In this document: positions 26,597 to 36,022 of the stretch, piece by piece
Numbering within the stretch: position 1 is the first letter of the stretch
How the letters are laid out: each line of letters opens with the position of its first letter
NCBI GenBank assembly: GCA_963737705.1
Contig: CAVTTP010000003.1
Location: 186,001 to 250,000, forward strand
Source of the DNA: PALSA-607 sp963737705
GTDB lineage: Bacteria; Actinomycetota; Actinomycetes; Acidothermales; Acidothermaceae
Length of the DNA stretch: 64,000 nucleotides
Reading direction: 5' to 3'
The notes under the pieces: generated by a model
Told to the model about the DNA's origin: nothing
What the model saw: only the letters and a program-made list of their open reading frames with translations
Databases searched by the model: none
Position numbers and translations under genes: made by a program

Positions 26597-29194
26597 GTGC
26601 CATTCGCCGAAACGTCTGCAGGTGACGGGCCGCAAGGCTCGCGATCGCACCTGCAGCGACTGCGGGGCCAGCACAGGTTCGGGCGCTCTATTACGAGCCT
26701 CGCGGTCGCCATCGCCGGGGTCGCCGGCATCACGACAGGGCTCGTTGTGCAGGCCGCGCCAGCACTGGCTGATGACTTCGTTCCTGTCCCCGCGAACGGC
26801 ATCTTCTCGATCACCGGCCACGGCTTCGGACACGGCATCGGGATGAGTCAGTACGGCGCATTCGGAGCGGCGCAGCAAGGGCTCACTGCGTCGCAGATCC
26901 TCAGCTTCTATTACCCGGGCACGACCCAGCAGCAGGTGGGCAATCCGCCGATTCGCGTGCACCTCACCGGCTATGACTCGGGCGGCATCACAATGGTCGC
27001 TCCGCCCGGACAGCCGATGACGGTGACCGACCAAGCGACAGGCACGAGCGCGAACGGACCGGCCGCGATGTACAAGGTCCAGATCGATGCGACGGCGATG
27101 CACATCTTGTTCCTTGACCCGACAGACCAGACTTGGAAGCCGTTCATGGTCGGCACGACCGCCGACACCGTAGGGCCGGTCACGTTCACCACCCCAGGTG
27201 GCGTGCGCATGTACAACAACGACGGCACGGCACGCCAATACCGCGGCTCTATTCGTATCGTTCGGCTGAGTCCGACAACTGCCGGCGCAGTCAACGTGCT
27301 CGATATGCAGTCGTACCTGTACGGCGTGGTGCCGCGGGAGATGCCCGATAGCTGGGCGTTGCCGGCCGCGCTGCAGTCGCAAGCCGTTGCGGCACGGTCA
27401 TACGCGTTGTCGGTCTCGACACCAACCGCCGCGTGGGATATCTGTGACACGACGGCCTGCCAGGTTTACGGCGGCCAAGCCATCGTCGCAGCGAACGGCA
27501 CTGTCACGACCATCGAAGGCGTGAACGCGTCACCCGCCGTCGATGCGACGATCGGCGTCGCGCTTTATTTCCAAGGAGCGCCGGCCTTCACGCAGTTCTC
27601 CGCATCCAACGGCGGCCAGGTCGCGCCAGGCGCCCGCCCCTATCTGGTCGCCGAGGCTGACCCATACGACACGGCGGCCATCGACCCGAACCACGACTGG
27701 ACCGCGCAGATCACCGCCGCCGCGCTTCAAGCGGCTTACCCGACGGTCGGCACGGTGCAAGGGCTCGAGGTCACCTCCCGCGACGGTGCAGGCGACTTCG
27801 GCGGTCGCGTCACCGCCGTCCAAGTCGTCGGCAGTAACGGCACGGTGAGCACGAACACCTACCTCGGGCTCAAGTCCAACTATTGGACGGCGGGTGGTGG
27901 CCCTAGCACGGTGCCGGTGATCCTCAACAGGGGTACCGCCATCGGGCATCTCGAGACGGCAGGAAGTGCGGGCCCTGGGATCTTGAGTGTGAAGGGCTGG
28001 TCCTTCAACAACATCAGCAAGGAAGTGCCCGACTTCGTCGACGTCTACATCGACAACGTGTTGGCGGGCCGGCTGCCGGCGAACCTGTCGCGGCCTGACG
28101 TTGGTGCTGCGTACGGCAACACGAGTCCGTACCACGGCTTCACCGGCACATTCCAGACCACTGGCGGAACGCACACGGTGTGCGTCAAGGGCATCGACGG
28201 CGTCACGAACCCGACGCTGAATTGCACGAGCGCAACGCTGCCGAGCGGCAACCCGTTCGGCAACCTTGAGTCGGTTACCGACATCGGCACCGGCGTGCAA
28301 CTCACCGGTTGGGCGATCGATCCTGACACCGCAAGCGCGGCCACCGTGCACGTGTACGTCGACGGCGTTTGGTCGGGCGCGACTACGGCGAACCTCGAAC
28401 GCGACGACGTCGGCAACGCGTATCCGGGCTACAGCGCTGACCACGGCTTCAGCATCGTCGTGAAGCCCGGACAGGGCACCCACTCGATCTGCGCGTACGC
28501 GATCAACATCGGCATCGGTACGACGAATCCGTTGTTGAAGTGCGCGACGATCACCCTCAACCGCAACCCGCGAGGCGGCGTCTCGCTCGCAAGCGTCACG
28601 GACGGCGTCGCCACCGTCACCGGTTGGGCTCTCGACCCTGACGTGACCGGTCCGATCACCGTGCATCTTTATCTGGACGGCGTGTGGGCCGGCATGACGA
28701 CCGCGAACCTCGACGGTGCGACGCAAGCAGCCGCGATCAACCCGGTCTACGGCACGCTGCACGACTTCACCATCTCTGCAAAACTCGGGCCTGGGTTGCA
28801 CACCCTGTGCGCCTACGGCATCAATGTGGGCGCGGGCTCGACCAACCCGTCCCTTGGATGTGTGCGGATCACTGGCGACGGCAATCCGATCGGCAGCCTT
28901 GATCAAGTGACCAAATCCGCAACCGGCTGGGTGGCTACCGGCTGGTCGATCGACCCGGACAGCAACGAATCGATCCCGGTAGACGTCTATGTCGATGGAA
29001 AGCTGGTCATCCGGACCACCGCCGACGCCGGGCGGGCTGACATTGCGGCGGTTTACGCGGGCTGGGGTCCCGCCCACGGTTTCGCCGCGCCGATCACGCT
29101 AAGTGCCGGAAAGCACCAAATCTGCGCGTATGGCATCAATACTGGACCAGGCACGACGAATCCGTCGTTAGGTTGCCTCACCGTTCACGCGTGA
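26597..29194 (+). CDS. Secreted SpoIID/LytB-domain protein with four C-terminal modules
   Basis: 865 residues from GTG 26597, preferred to GTG 26552 because GGGAG (26586-26590) lies 6 bases upstream. A long signal peptide ends at AAPALADD (about residue 55). SpoIID-type domain (about 65-430): HGFGHGIGMSQYGA near residue 75-88, then MQSYLYGVVPREMP (about 237-250, catalytic Glu expected), QSQAVAARSYAL, TTACQVYGG and FSASNGG. SpoIID is a lytic transglycosylase acting on denuded glycan strands; LytB is its amidase enhancer. Here the HGxGMSQ element precedes the EMP element, the reverse of Bacillus SpoIID. Four modules of about 105 residues follow (27941-29191). Predicted to remodel peptidoglycan outside the cell. 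Confidence 0.9.
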   Translation: MPFAETSAGDGPQGSRSHLQRLRGQHRFGRSITSLAVAIAGVAGITTGLVVQAAPALADDFVPVPANGIFSITGHGFGHGIGMSQYGAFGAAQQGLTASQILSFYYPGTTQQQVGNPPIRVHLTGYDSGGITMVAPPGQPMTVTDQATGTSANGPAAMYKVQIDATAMHILFLDPTDQTWKPFMVGTTADTVGPVTFTTPGGVRMYNNDGTARQYRGSIRIVRLSPTTAGAVNVLDMQSYLYGVVPREMPDSWALPAALQSQAVAARSYALSVSTPTAAWDICDTTACQVYGGQAIVAANGTVTTIEGVNASPAVDATIGVALYFQGAPAFTQFSASNGGQVAPGARPYLVAEADPYDTAAIDPNHDWTAQITAAALQAAYPTVGTVQGLEVTSRDGAGDFGGRVTAVQVVGSNGTVSTNTYLGLKSNYWTAGGGPSTVPVILNRGTAIGHLETAGSAGPGILSVKGWSFNNISKEVPDFVDVYIDNVLAGRLPANLSRPDVGAAYGNTSPYHGFTGTFQTTGGTHTVCVKGIDGVTNPTLNCTSATLPSGNPFGNLESVTDIGTGVQLTGWAIDPDTASAATVHVYVDGVWSGATTANLERDDVGNAYPGYSADHGFSIVVKPGQGTHSICAYAINIGIGTTNPLLKCATITLNRNPRGGVSLASVTDGVATVTGWALDPDVTGPITVHLYLDGVWAGMTTANLDGATQAAAINPVYGTLHDFTISAKLGPGLHTLCAYGINVGAGSTNPSLGCVRITGDGNPIGSLDQVTKSATGWVATGWSIDPDSNESIPVDVYVDGKLVIRTTADAGRADIAAVYAGWGPAHGFAAPITLSAGKHQICAYGINTGPGTTNPSLGCLTVHA
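27941..29191 (+). repeat. Four two-cysteine modules in the SpoIID protein
   Basis: Copies start at 27941, 28253, 28568 and 28886, 102-106 residues each. Copies 2-4 keep GWAxDPD, VYVDG/LYLDG, HGF/HDF, the first Cys in (I/L)CAY and the second before the copy end (LKC/LGC). Confidence 0.87.
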
Positions 29195-29255
29195 CCCATC
29201 CATAACGGGTCGGTTGAACGAGCTCGAGGTGTGCCTTGATTTTCAAGGAGATCCG

Positions 29256-31640
29256 GTGGGACCCAAGCTTCGCCGCCGTCCGCTCATTTTCGGCCTTGCG
29301 GCCATCATGGGCTTCGCCGGGTTGGTGACCACGGCGGCCACCGTCGCCGCTCCCGTTGCCGCAGCCGCGACGCCGCAGCGGCAGGTCTCGGGCTGGATCA
29401 CGTACTACCAACTCGCCAACGGCACGTCCGACGCGAGCCTGAATCCCGACCTGTTCTCCGACGTCTCGGAGTTCTGGTTCCACGCCGTCAGCGCGACCAG
29501 CATCGTGGCGTCAAGCACCACCCCTGATGCGCAACTGACGTCGTCGGTCGCCGGTATCCGCAGCCACGACGTGCCCGTGACGATCACCGTCACCGACGGC
29601 ACCGGTGGCGGCGTGATGGCGGGCATCTTGTCGAACGCGACGACGCGTCAGCAGCAGGAGCAGGCGCTGATTGCGATCGCTGTTCGGTATCACGCGAGTG
29701 GCATTGACCTCGACTACGAGAACATGGCGTTCTTCGCGAACGGCAACCCGAGCTTGGTCGCACCGACCCGCGCTGGGTTTGACGCGATGGTGCAAGAACT
29801 TTCGGCTCAGCTACACGCCCGCGGCATGATCCTCGCGGTCGACGTGATCACGAAGCTGAGCGAGCCCGGCGGTTCTCCGGCGCAGCAGGTCTACGACTAC
29901 CCGACGATCGGTCGCTACGCGGACCGGGTGCGGATCATGACGTACGACGAGCATGCGCAAGGCACCGGCTACCCCGGCGGACCAGTCAGTGGCATTAGCT
30001 GGGTCGACCCGATCATTGCGTTCGCGTCGAGTGTGATCCCGCCTGCGAAGTTGTACATGGGTGTGCCGCTGTACGGCTATGACTGGTCAAGCAAGACCAA
30101 CCGGGGGAGTGCGGTCTCCTACACCCAAGCCGCCAATCTGATGGCGCAGTATCACGCGACGCGGCAATGGTCGGTGCAAGACGGTTCGCCGTTCTTCACC
30201 TACACAGATGCATCCGGCGCGCATCACACAGTCTGGTACGACGATGCCGAATCGCTGCAGGCGCGGCTGCCCCTCATCGGCAAGTACGGCCTCGGTGGCA
30301 TCGCCATGTGGTCGTTCGGCAACGAGGACCCCGCGATCTGGGGCGTCCTGCGCGCAGCAACCTATGGCCCGAACCCGTTCGGTGCCGTCGGCACCGCCGC
30401 GTTGTGGCCCGGCGGCGTGCGCGTGACGGGCTGGGCGATCGACCCGAACTCGACCGCGCCAATCAACGTCGATCTCTACGTCGACGGCAAGTTCGCCACC
30501 CGTACATTGGCCGGCGTCGATCGGCCTGACGTCGGCAACATCTACTTCGCCTACGGCACGACGCACGGGTTCGACACAACGGTCGATTTGCCCGCAGGCC
30601 AGCACCAGATCTGCGCTTTCGGCATCAACGTAGGCACCGGCACCACGAATCCGAAGCTCGGCTGCATCGGCGCGACTGTGCCGACGAACAACCCGATCGG
30701 CAGCCTTAACGCCGCCTCAGGCAAGGCCGGCGTGCTCACAGTGACCGGCTGGACTATCGATCCTGACACTGCTGCGCCGCTCACGGTGGCCGTCTATGTC
30801 GACGGCAAGTTGACCGGCGAGGCAACGGCGAACGTGCCGCGGCCCGACGTTGCGAACGTCTACCCGGCGTGGGGTGCTACTCACGGCTTCTCGACCTCGG
30901 TCAACGTCTCGGGTGGCACGCATCAGGTCTGCGTGTACGCGATCAACCAGCGTCTTGGCACGACGAACCCGAGCCTGGGCTGCGACACCGTCAAGGTGTC
31001 GTCTGGTAGCCCGATCGGCGATCTCGAGAGTGCCAAGCCGTCGTCGGGTGCTGTCACGGTCACGGGTTGGAGCATCGACCCGAACACGGCGAGCCCGATT
31101 AGCGTCGCGGTCTACGTCAACGGCAAGCTCGCGTCTGATGGTGTCGCCAACATCTCTCGGCCGGACGTCGCAGCGGACTACCCGCCGTTCGGCGATCAGC
31201 ACGGGTACTCACTGACGGTCAACGCGCCTGCGGGCAAGGATCAGGTGTGCGTCTACGGGCTCAACACCGGGCCCGGCGACGGCAATCCGAAGCTCGGCTG
31301 CACGAGCGTCACCGTGCCGAGCGGCAACCCGATCGGACATCTCGAGTCCGTGGTCGGCGGTAAGGGCAGTCTCACGGCAACCGGGTGGGCGCTTGACCCC
31401 AACACCGCGTCCTCCATCGAAGTAGCGATCTACGTCGACGGCGTGGTCGCGTTGCAGCAGACGGCGTCGATATCGAGGCCCGACATTGCAGCGGACTACC
31501 CGCCGTTCGGTGCTGCACACGGGTTCGCCTTGCCAGTGACGGTCAAGGCAGGCAAGCACACCGTGTGCGCGTTCGGCATCAACGTTGGTCGCGGCGACAC
31601 GAACACGTCGCTCGGCTGCAAGGCCGTCAACACCACGTAG
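29256..31640 (+). CDS. Secreted GH18 glycosidase with four C-terminal modules
   Basis: 794 residues from GTG 29256, set by AAGGAG five bases upstream; earlier in-frame codons lack a site. Signal peptide ends near AAAATP (about residue 35). GH18 TIM barrel about 40-370: WITYYQLANG at strand 1, catalytic strand with SGIDLDYENM (Glu as acid/base), IMTYDEHAQG, YMGVPLYGYDW, GGIAMWSFGNEDP. It resembles the spore-lysin/YaaH branch, which cuts peptidoglycan or chitin-like beta-1,4 GlcNAc chains. Four modules of 103-106 residues complete the protein. It follows the SpoIID gene by 61 bases and probably shares its job in wall turnover. Confidence 0.9.
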   Translation: MGPKLRRRPLIFGLAAIMGFAGLVTTAATVAAPVAAAATPQRQVSGWITYYQLANGTSDASLNPDLFSDVSEFWFHAVSATSIVASSTTPDAQLTSSVAGIRSHDVPVTITVTDGTGGGVMAGILSNATTRQQQEQALIAIAVRYHASGIDLDYENMAFFANGNPSLVAPTRAGFDAMVQELSAQLHARGMILAVDVITKLSEPGGSPAQQVYDYPTIGRYADRVRIMTYDEHAQGTGYPGGPVSGISWVDPIIAFASSVIPPAKLYMGVPLYGYDWSSKTNRGSAVSYTQAANLMAQYHATRQWSVQDGSPFFTYTDASGAHHTVWYDDAESLQARLPLIGKYGLGGIAMWSFGNEDPAIWGVLRAATYGPNPFGAVGTAALWPGGVRVTGWAIDPNSTAPINVDLYVDGKFATRTLAGVDRPDVGNIYFAYGTTHGFDTTVDLPAGQHQICAFGINVGTGTTNPKLGCIGATVPTNNPIGSLNAASGKAGVLTVTGWTIDPDTAAPLTVAVYVDGKLTGEATANVPRPDVANVYPAWGATHGFSTSVNVSGGTHQVCVYAINQRLGTTNPSLGCDTVKVSSGSPIGDLESAKPSSGAVTVTGWSIDPNTASPISVAVYVNGKLASDGVANISRPDVAADYPPFGDQHGYSLTVNAPAGKDQVCVYGLNTGPGDGNPKLGCTSVTVPSGNPIGHLESVVGGKGSLTATGWALDPNTASSIEVAIYVDGVVALQQTASISRPDIAADYPPFGAAHGFALPVTVKAGKHTVCAFGINVGRGDTNTSLGCKAVNTT
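30375..31637 (+). repeat. Four two-cysteine modules in the GH18 protein
   Basis: Copies start at 30375, 30693, 31011 and 31329; the first three are exactly 318 bases. All keep P(I/F)G, GWxxDP(D/N), (V/L)YV(D/N)G, RPD(V/I), HG(F/Y), a Cys in (I/V)C(A/V)(F/Y)G-type context and a final LGC. Confidence 0.9.
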
Positions 31641-31670
31641 CACGTGTGCTGACAACCTTCCACGGGGTAT

Positions 31671-31695
31671 CTCTCGTCTATCAGCCTGACGAGAG
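31671..31695 (+). promoter_or_regulatory. Inverted repeat covering the ribosome site of the propeller-CWB2 gene
   Basis: CTCTCGTC (31671-31678) pairs perfectly with GACGAGAG (31688-31695) over a 9-base loop. The right arm is part of the Shine-Dalgarno GAGAGGA (31691-31697) for ATG 31703, so the hairpin could limit translation. Confidence 0.5.
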
Positions 31696-31702
31696 GAACT
31701 TC

Positions 31703-33676
31703 ATGCGGGTCGGGGGAATGTTCGCTGTGGTGTTGGCGGTAAGTGCAGTGCCAATCGGGACGGCGAGTGGTGCCGTCGCGGCTCCGATACCGGCGGCCAT
31801 CGTTGCGGCGGCCTCGTCGACGGGTCCTGTCTGGACCAAACTGACTCCCGCAAATTCGCCGTCCATTAGGCAAGGGAGCTTGTCGGCGTTCGATCCGGCG
31901 ACCGGCCAGCTTGTGCTGTACGGAGGGGCCGGGGGCTTCTTCCCGGGCACGCTCGCGGTCGACAACTTCACGTGGACGTTTGACGGCGCGTCTTGGAGTA
32001 AGCACATCACGTCGGTGACGCCCGGTGAACAAGATCACGGTTCGGGCGGCAGGATGGCGTATGACCCGGCGTCGAAGCAACTTGTGTTGTTCGGTGCCGG
32101 CGGTGGCGACACCGTTGGCACGTGGACCTGGAACGGCTCGCAATGGACCGCCCAGCATCCGGCAGAACTACCCGTTCTGTACGAGGGTTGCATGGCAACC
32201 GATAGCGCAGCGGGTGAGCTCGTGCTGTTCGGCCTACATGAAACGGGTACCAGATCTGATCCGATCTTGACGTACCAAACGTGGACGTGGCGGAACGGGA
32301 ATTGGGTGCTGCTGCCGGAAGCTGTCAGCCCGCAGGCGCAGCTGTGTGAGATGACCTACGACGAGGCGCATCAGAATCTGGTGCTGGTCACTGCCACCTG
32401 GTACGAGGGCGAGTCCCCTGGTGCCAATACGGGTCCGGTCGAGACGTGGACCTTCGACGGCACCACATGGACGCAGCGCGAAGCAGCGACCGACACGACC
32501 GGTGGCGTCGACTTCAGCTCGATGACGTACGACCCCGCGTACGGAGAGGTGATGACGTACGGCGGCTTTGACGTCACCCATGGCGGCAACGGTGTTCTCA
32601 CCAATCCGTGGTCGTGGAACGGCTCGACGTGGCAACAGGTGACCCTGTCGCCCGCCCCGCCTGCTCGCGTGTTGGCGGCTTCGGCCTATGACCCTGCGAC
32701 AGGTCAGTTGGTGTTGTTCGGCGGTGTCGGCAGCACCACGTGGCTCGGCGACACGTGGGTGCTGTCTACTCCCGGATCGTCATCGGTAACGCCGACCCGT
32801 CGTTCTGGTGCGGACCGGCAGTCGACCGCGGTCGCGGTGTCCGCATCGGCATTTCCTAACGCTGGCAGTGCATCCTCGGTCGTGCTCGCTCGGGCGGACG
32901 CTTTTGCAGATGCGCTCGCCGGTGGACCGTTGGCGGCCGCAAAACACGCACCGCTGCTCCTGACGTCGTCCGGCTCACTTGATGCGGTTACCTCTGCCGA
33001 AATCCAGCGGGTGTTGCCGAAGGGCGGCGCGGTCTACCTGCTTGGCGGAACGTCAGCTTTATCGACTGCGGTGGCGAACGCGATCACGGCCCTGGGTGAT
33101 GTGCCAACGAGGATTGCGGGCGCCGATCGATACGCCACTGCAGTCGCGATCGCCGGTGCGATGGGCAACCCGACGACAGTCTTCGAGGCGAGCGGTACCA
33201 ACTTCCCGGACGCACTGTCGGCGGTCCCGGCGGCCGTCGCGCTGCACGGGGCCATCCTGTTGACCGACGGTTCCGCGCAAGCTGCAGCGACATCGACGTA
33301 CCTCGCCGCGCACGCAACAAATCGGTACGCAGTTGGTGGCCCAGCGGCATATGCGGATCCCTCGGCAATCGGCATCGCAGGGGCAGATCGCTACGCGACC
33401 TCAGCCGCCGTCGCGCTCGCGTTCTTCCCCACGACTGCAGGTGTTTCGGTTGCATCGGGAGCCAACTTCCCCGACGCCCTTGCAGCCGGACCAGTCGCAG
33501 GCGCGGCGAAAGAACCGATGCTTCTCGTGCCCGCCGCGGGTGCATTGCCCGAACCGATCACCAGCTACCTGATCACCCATGCCGGCGGAATCGCTTCGGC
33601 GCAAGCATTCGGCGGCACGTCAGCCATCGCAGATTCAGTGCTCAGCGAGGTAGCGCACGAGACAGCAGCCGGCTGA
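31703..33676 (+). CDS. Secreted beta-propeller protein with three CWB2 cell-wall-binding repeats
   Basis: 657 residues from ATG 31703 with GAGAGGA five bases upstream. Signal peptide (about 1-30). Residues about 45-355 hold kelch-like blades, each with a YDPATGQLVLFGG-type strand and a TWTWNGS(Q/T)W strand. Residues about 365-655 hold three CWB2 (PF04122) repeats: GADRQSTAVAVS, GADRYATAVAIA and GADRYATSAAVA, each followed by FADAL/FPDAL and (L/A)(L/F)GGTSA-type ends. CWB2 domains hold Clostridioides proteins to the wall polymer PSII; here they should anchor the propeller to a wall glycan. Function of the propeller (ligand or adhesion) is unknown. Confidence 0.9.
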   Translation: MRVGGMFAVVLAVSAVPIGTASGAVAAPIPAAIVAAASSTGPVWTKLTPANSPSIRQGSLSAFDPATGQLVLYGGAGGFFPGTLAVDNFTWTFDGASWSKHITSVTPGEQDHGSGGRMAYDPASKQLVLFGAGGGDTVGTWTWNGSQWTAQHPAELPVLYEGCMATDSAAGELVLFGLHETGTRSDPILTYQTWTWRNGNWVLLPEAVSPQAQLCEMTYDEAHQNLVLVTATWYEGESPGANTGPVETWTFDGTTWTQREAATDTTGGVDFSSMTYDPAYGEVMTYGGFDVTHGGNGVLTNPWSWNGSTWQQVTLSPAPPARVLAASAYDPATGQLVLFGGVGSTTWLGDTWVLSTPGSSSVTPTRRSGADRQSTAVAVSASAFPNAGSASSVVLARADAFADALAGGPLAAAKHAPLLLTSSGSLDAVTSAEIQRVLPKGGAVYLLGGTSALSTAVANAITALGDVPTRIAGADRYATAVAIAGAMGNPTTVFEASGTNFPDALSAVPAAVALHGAILLTDGSAQAAATSTYLAAHATNRYAVGGPAAYADPSAIGIAGADRYATSAAVALAFFPTTAGVSVASGANFPDALAAGPVAGAAKEPMLLVPAAGALPEPITSYLITHAGGIASAQAFGGTSAIADSVLSEVAHETAAG

Positions 33677-33686
33677 GCACCGTGCG

Positions 33687-34685
33687 CTAGGCGAGATCGC
33701 GGGCTACTTCGGCGCGTGGCCGCCTGCAGATGCGCGACACTGCGCGTCGCTTCTTTAGCGTCGCGGGCAGCATTCGCGCGAACGATGCAAGCGCGCGCAC
33801 GCGGGTCGGCGTACGGAACTGATGACCCTTGGGGATGTCGACGCGGGTCAGTCGGCGTATCGGCAGCATCACCGTGATACCCGCGAAGCGCAGAACCTCT
33901 TTCACGGCAAGGGACCGCGGCGCGCATTTCGCCAGCATGAGCAGCCGGTTCCGCTCGTTGTAGAACGCGAACGACTTCGACGACAAATCGGTCGATGCGG
34001 CGTGCACATGACGCACGACAGCGTCGGGTGCGTAGCGCACTCGCCACCCGCCAAGCTGCAGGCGCCACGAGAGATCCGTGTCTTCGTAGTAAAGGAAGAA
34101 GGACGGATCGAACGAGCCGACGTCGCGAGCTGCTACCACGCGTAACGCTGCCGCAGTACCCGAGAATGCGAAGATGTCTTCCGCCGAGGCGAACCGCCCG
34201 TCGTCCGGCTGGCCAAACCCGCGATCGCGACCGTAACCGTCGCGCGCGACGATCACGCCGGTGTTGTTCAGTCGACCATCCGCGGCGAAGACCACCTTGC
34301 TAGTCACCGCAGCGATGCGATGCGCGTCCGGCGCAGTCAGCGGAGCGAGCAGCGCGCCGAGCCAGCCCGGCTCAGGCCGCGCGTCTTGATTCAGGACGAC
34401 GACAAATGGCGTTGTTGCCTCGCGAACGGCCAGCTCGGCGCCCCCCGCGAAGCCGAGATTGGAACCGACGGTCACGAGTCGTGCGCCGATGGCGTGACGA
34501 CTGACAACGCTCCCGGTCTCGTCAGTAGACGCGTTGTCGATCACCCAGGTCACGAATCCGTCGGCGAGTTCCTGCTCAGACAGAGCATCGAGGCAGGGAC
34601 CGATCAATTCTGCGCCGTTCCAGGCGACGACGACGACGGTTGCGACGACCGATCGGTCTGTCGCGGCCGACCCAACCACTCGCAC
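33687..34685 (-). CDS. GT2 family glycosyltransferase (rhamnosyltransferase type)
   Basis: 332 residues. GTG 34685 has AGGAAGG almost touching it; GTG 34679 has the same site 8 bases away and could be the true start. GT-A fold: VVVVAWNGAELIGPCL, IDNASTDET, SNLGFAGG, VVLNQDARPEPGW (DxD-type), EDTDLSWRLQLGGWRVRYAPDA. This is the pattern of WbbL-type rhamnosyltransferases, which put rhamnose on lipid-linked GlcNAc; a basic tail follows. It converges on the propeller-CWB2 gene and diverges from a GT4 gene. Confidence 0.9.
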   Translation of the reverse strand: MRVVGSAATDRSVVATVVVVAWNGAELIGPCLDALSEQELADGFVTWVIDNASTDETGSVVSRHAIGARLVTVGSNLGFAGGAELAVREATTPFVVVLNQDARPEPGWLGALLAPLTAPDAHRIAAVTSKVVFAADGRLNNTGVIVARDGYGRDRGFGQPDDGRFASAEDIFAFSGTAAALRVVAARDVGSFDPSFFLYYEDTDLSWRLQLGGWRVRYAPDAVVRHVHAASTDLSSKSFAFYNERNRLLMLAKCAPRSLAVKEVLRFAGITVMLPIRRLTRVDIPKGHQFRTPTRVRALASFARMLPATLKKRRAVSRICRRPRAEVARDLA

Positions 34686-34811
34686 ATCCTTCCTGCGGTT
34701 CGCTAGCGTTCATGCGGCGTAAGCTGCCAACTAGCTCCAGAAGAGCGACTGCCAGGGACCATGACGGTCCGAAGCACCGATCCGACGTGAACGTTCGAGG
34801 TGGACTGCATC

Positions 34812-35942
34812 GTGGCGCCACGTGTTCTCATCGACGCCAGTGCTGTTCCCGCTGACCGGGGTGGTCTCGGGAGATACGTCGACGGTCTGCTCGCGGCACT
34901 CGCGGAGAAGGACGCCGACCTCGCAGTGGTGTGCCAGCGGGTCGACGCCGAGCGGTACGGCAGGCTGGTGCCCGCCGCGCAGATCGTAGCCGGGCCAGCG
35001 TCCCTCACGAACCGCACCGCGCGGATCGCCTGGGAGCAGACGGGGCTGCCACTCGTCGCTGAGCACGTGGCGGCGAAGGTCATCCACGCGCCGAATTATT
35101 CGGTACCCATGCGGCCTGGCCGTCCGGTGGTCACGACGATCCACGACGCGACCTTCTTCAGTGAGCCCGACCTGTACCCGCCGACCCGCGGCGCGTTCTA
35201 CCGCGCGGCGATCCGGTCTGCGGTGAAGCGGTCGACCAGGTGCATTGTCCCGTCGAAGGCGACGCGCGACGAGCTCGTCCGCCTCGTCGACGCCGACTCG
35301 ACCCGCATCGACGTCGCGTACCACGGTGTTGACCACGACGTGTTCCGGCCGCCGACAGAGGCCGAGGCGGCGCGCATCTCCGCACGTCTTGGCCTGCGTG
35401 GCCAGCAATACATCGCCTTCCTCGGTGCTTTCGAGCCACGCAAGAACGTGCCGAGCCTGATCCGTGGCTGGGTGAGCGCCGTCGGTGACTACGCCGAGCC
35501 GCCCGCGCTGGTGATTGCCGGCGGAGCGGGTTGGGACGACGAGATCGAGGCGGCTGTTGCTGAAGTGCCTTCGCACCTGCGGGTAATCAGGCCTGGTTAT
35601 TTGCGGATGGCCGACCTTTCGGCGTTCCTCGGTGGCGCCCTCGTAGTCGCATATCCCAGCCACGGCGAGGGTTTCGGCCTGCCGGTCCTCGAGGCAATGG
35701 CGTGTGGTGCCGCAGTGTTGACGACGCATCGGTTGTCGCTGCCCGAGGTCGGTGGCGACGCGGTTGCCTACACGGAGCCTGACTCCGCTTCAATCGGGAC
35801 GGCGCTGTCGGGGTTGCTGGCCGATGAGCCGCGCCGTCGCGCGTTGGGTGCCGCAGCACACGCCCGCTCGCTCGAATTCACCTGGGAAGCAAGTGCTCAG
35901 GCGCATTTGGTGGCTTACACCAGAGCCGTATCCGGCGACTGA
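34812..35942 (+). CDS. GT4 family glycosyltransferase
   Basis: 376 residues from GTG 34812 (AGGTGG about 8 bases upstream); GTG 34800 is the alternative. Contains LIDASAVPADRGGLGRYVDGLL (acceptor side), IHDATFF, YHGVDHDVF, LGAFEPRKNVPSLI and SHGEGFGLPVLEAMACGAAVLTTH with the E-x7-E of retaining GT4 enzymes. Closest in style to mannosyl/rhamnosyltransferases such as those at 17853 and 51784, so several sugars of one chain may be added by paralogues. Divergent from the GT2 gene; an inverted repeat GGACC-n5-GGTCC (34756-34770) lies between them. Confidence 0.92.
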   Translation: MAPRVLIDASAVPADRGGLGRYVDGLLAALAEKDADLAVVCQRVDAERYGRLVPAAQIVAGPASLTNRTARIAWEQTGLPLVAEHVAAKVIHAPNYSVPMRPGRPVVTTIHDATFFSEPDLYPPTRGAFYRAAIRSAVKRSTRCIVPSKATRDELVRLVDADSTRIDVAYHGVDHDVFRPPTEAEAARISARLGLRGQQYIAFLGAFEPRKNVPSLIRGWVSAVGDYAEPPALVIAGGAGWDDEIEAAVAEVPSHLRVIRPGYLRMADLSAFLGGALVVAYPSHGEGFGLPVLEAMACGAAVLTTHRLSLPEVGGDAVAYTEPDSASIGTALSGLLADEPRRRALGAAAHARSLEFTWEASAQAHLVAYTRAVSGD

Positions 35943-36022
35943 ACGTTCAACCAGCGGCCGGCGGGACCTTAACGCTTTGCCGACCTGCAAGCCAGTACTC
36001 GGACATTCCGTGCTCTGACCGT

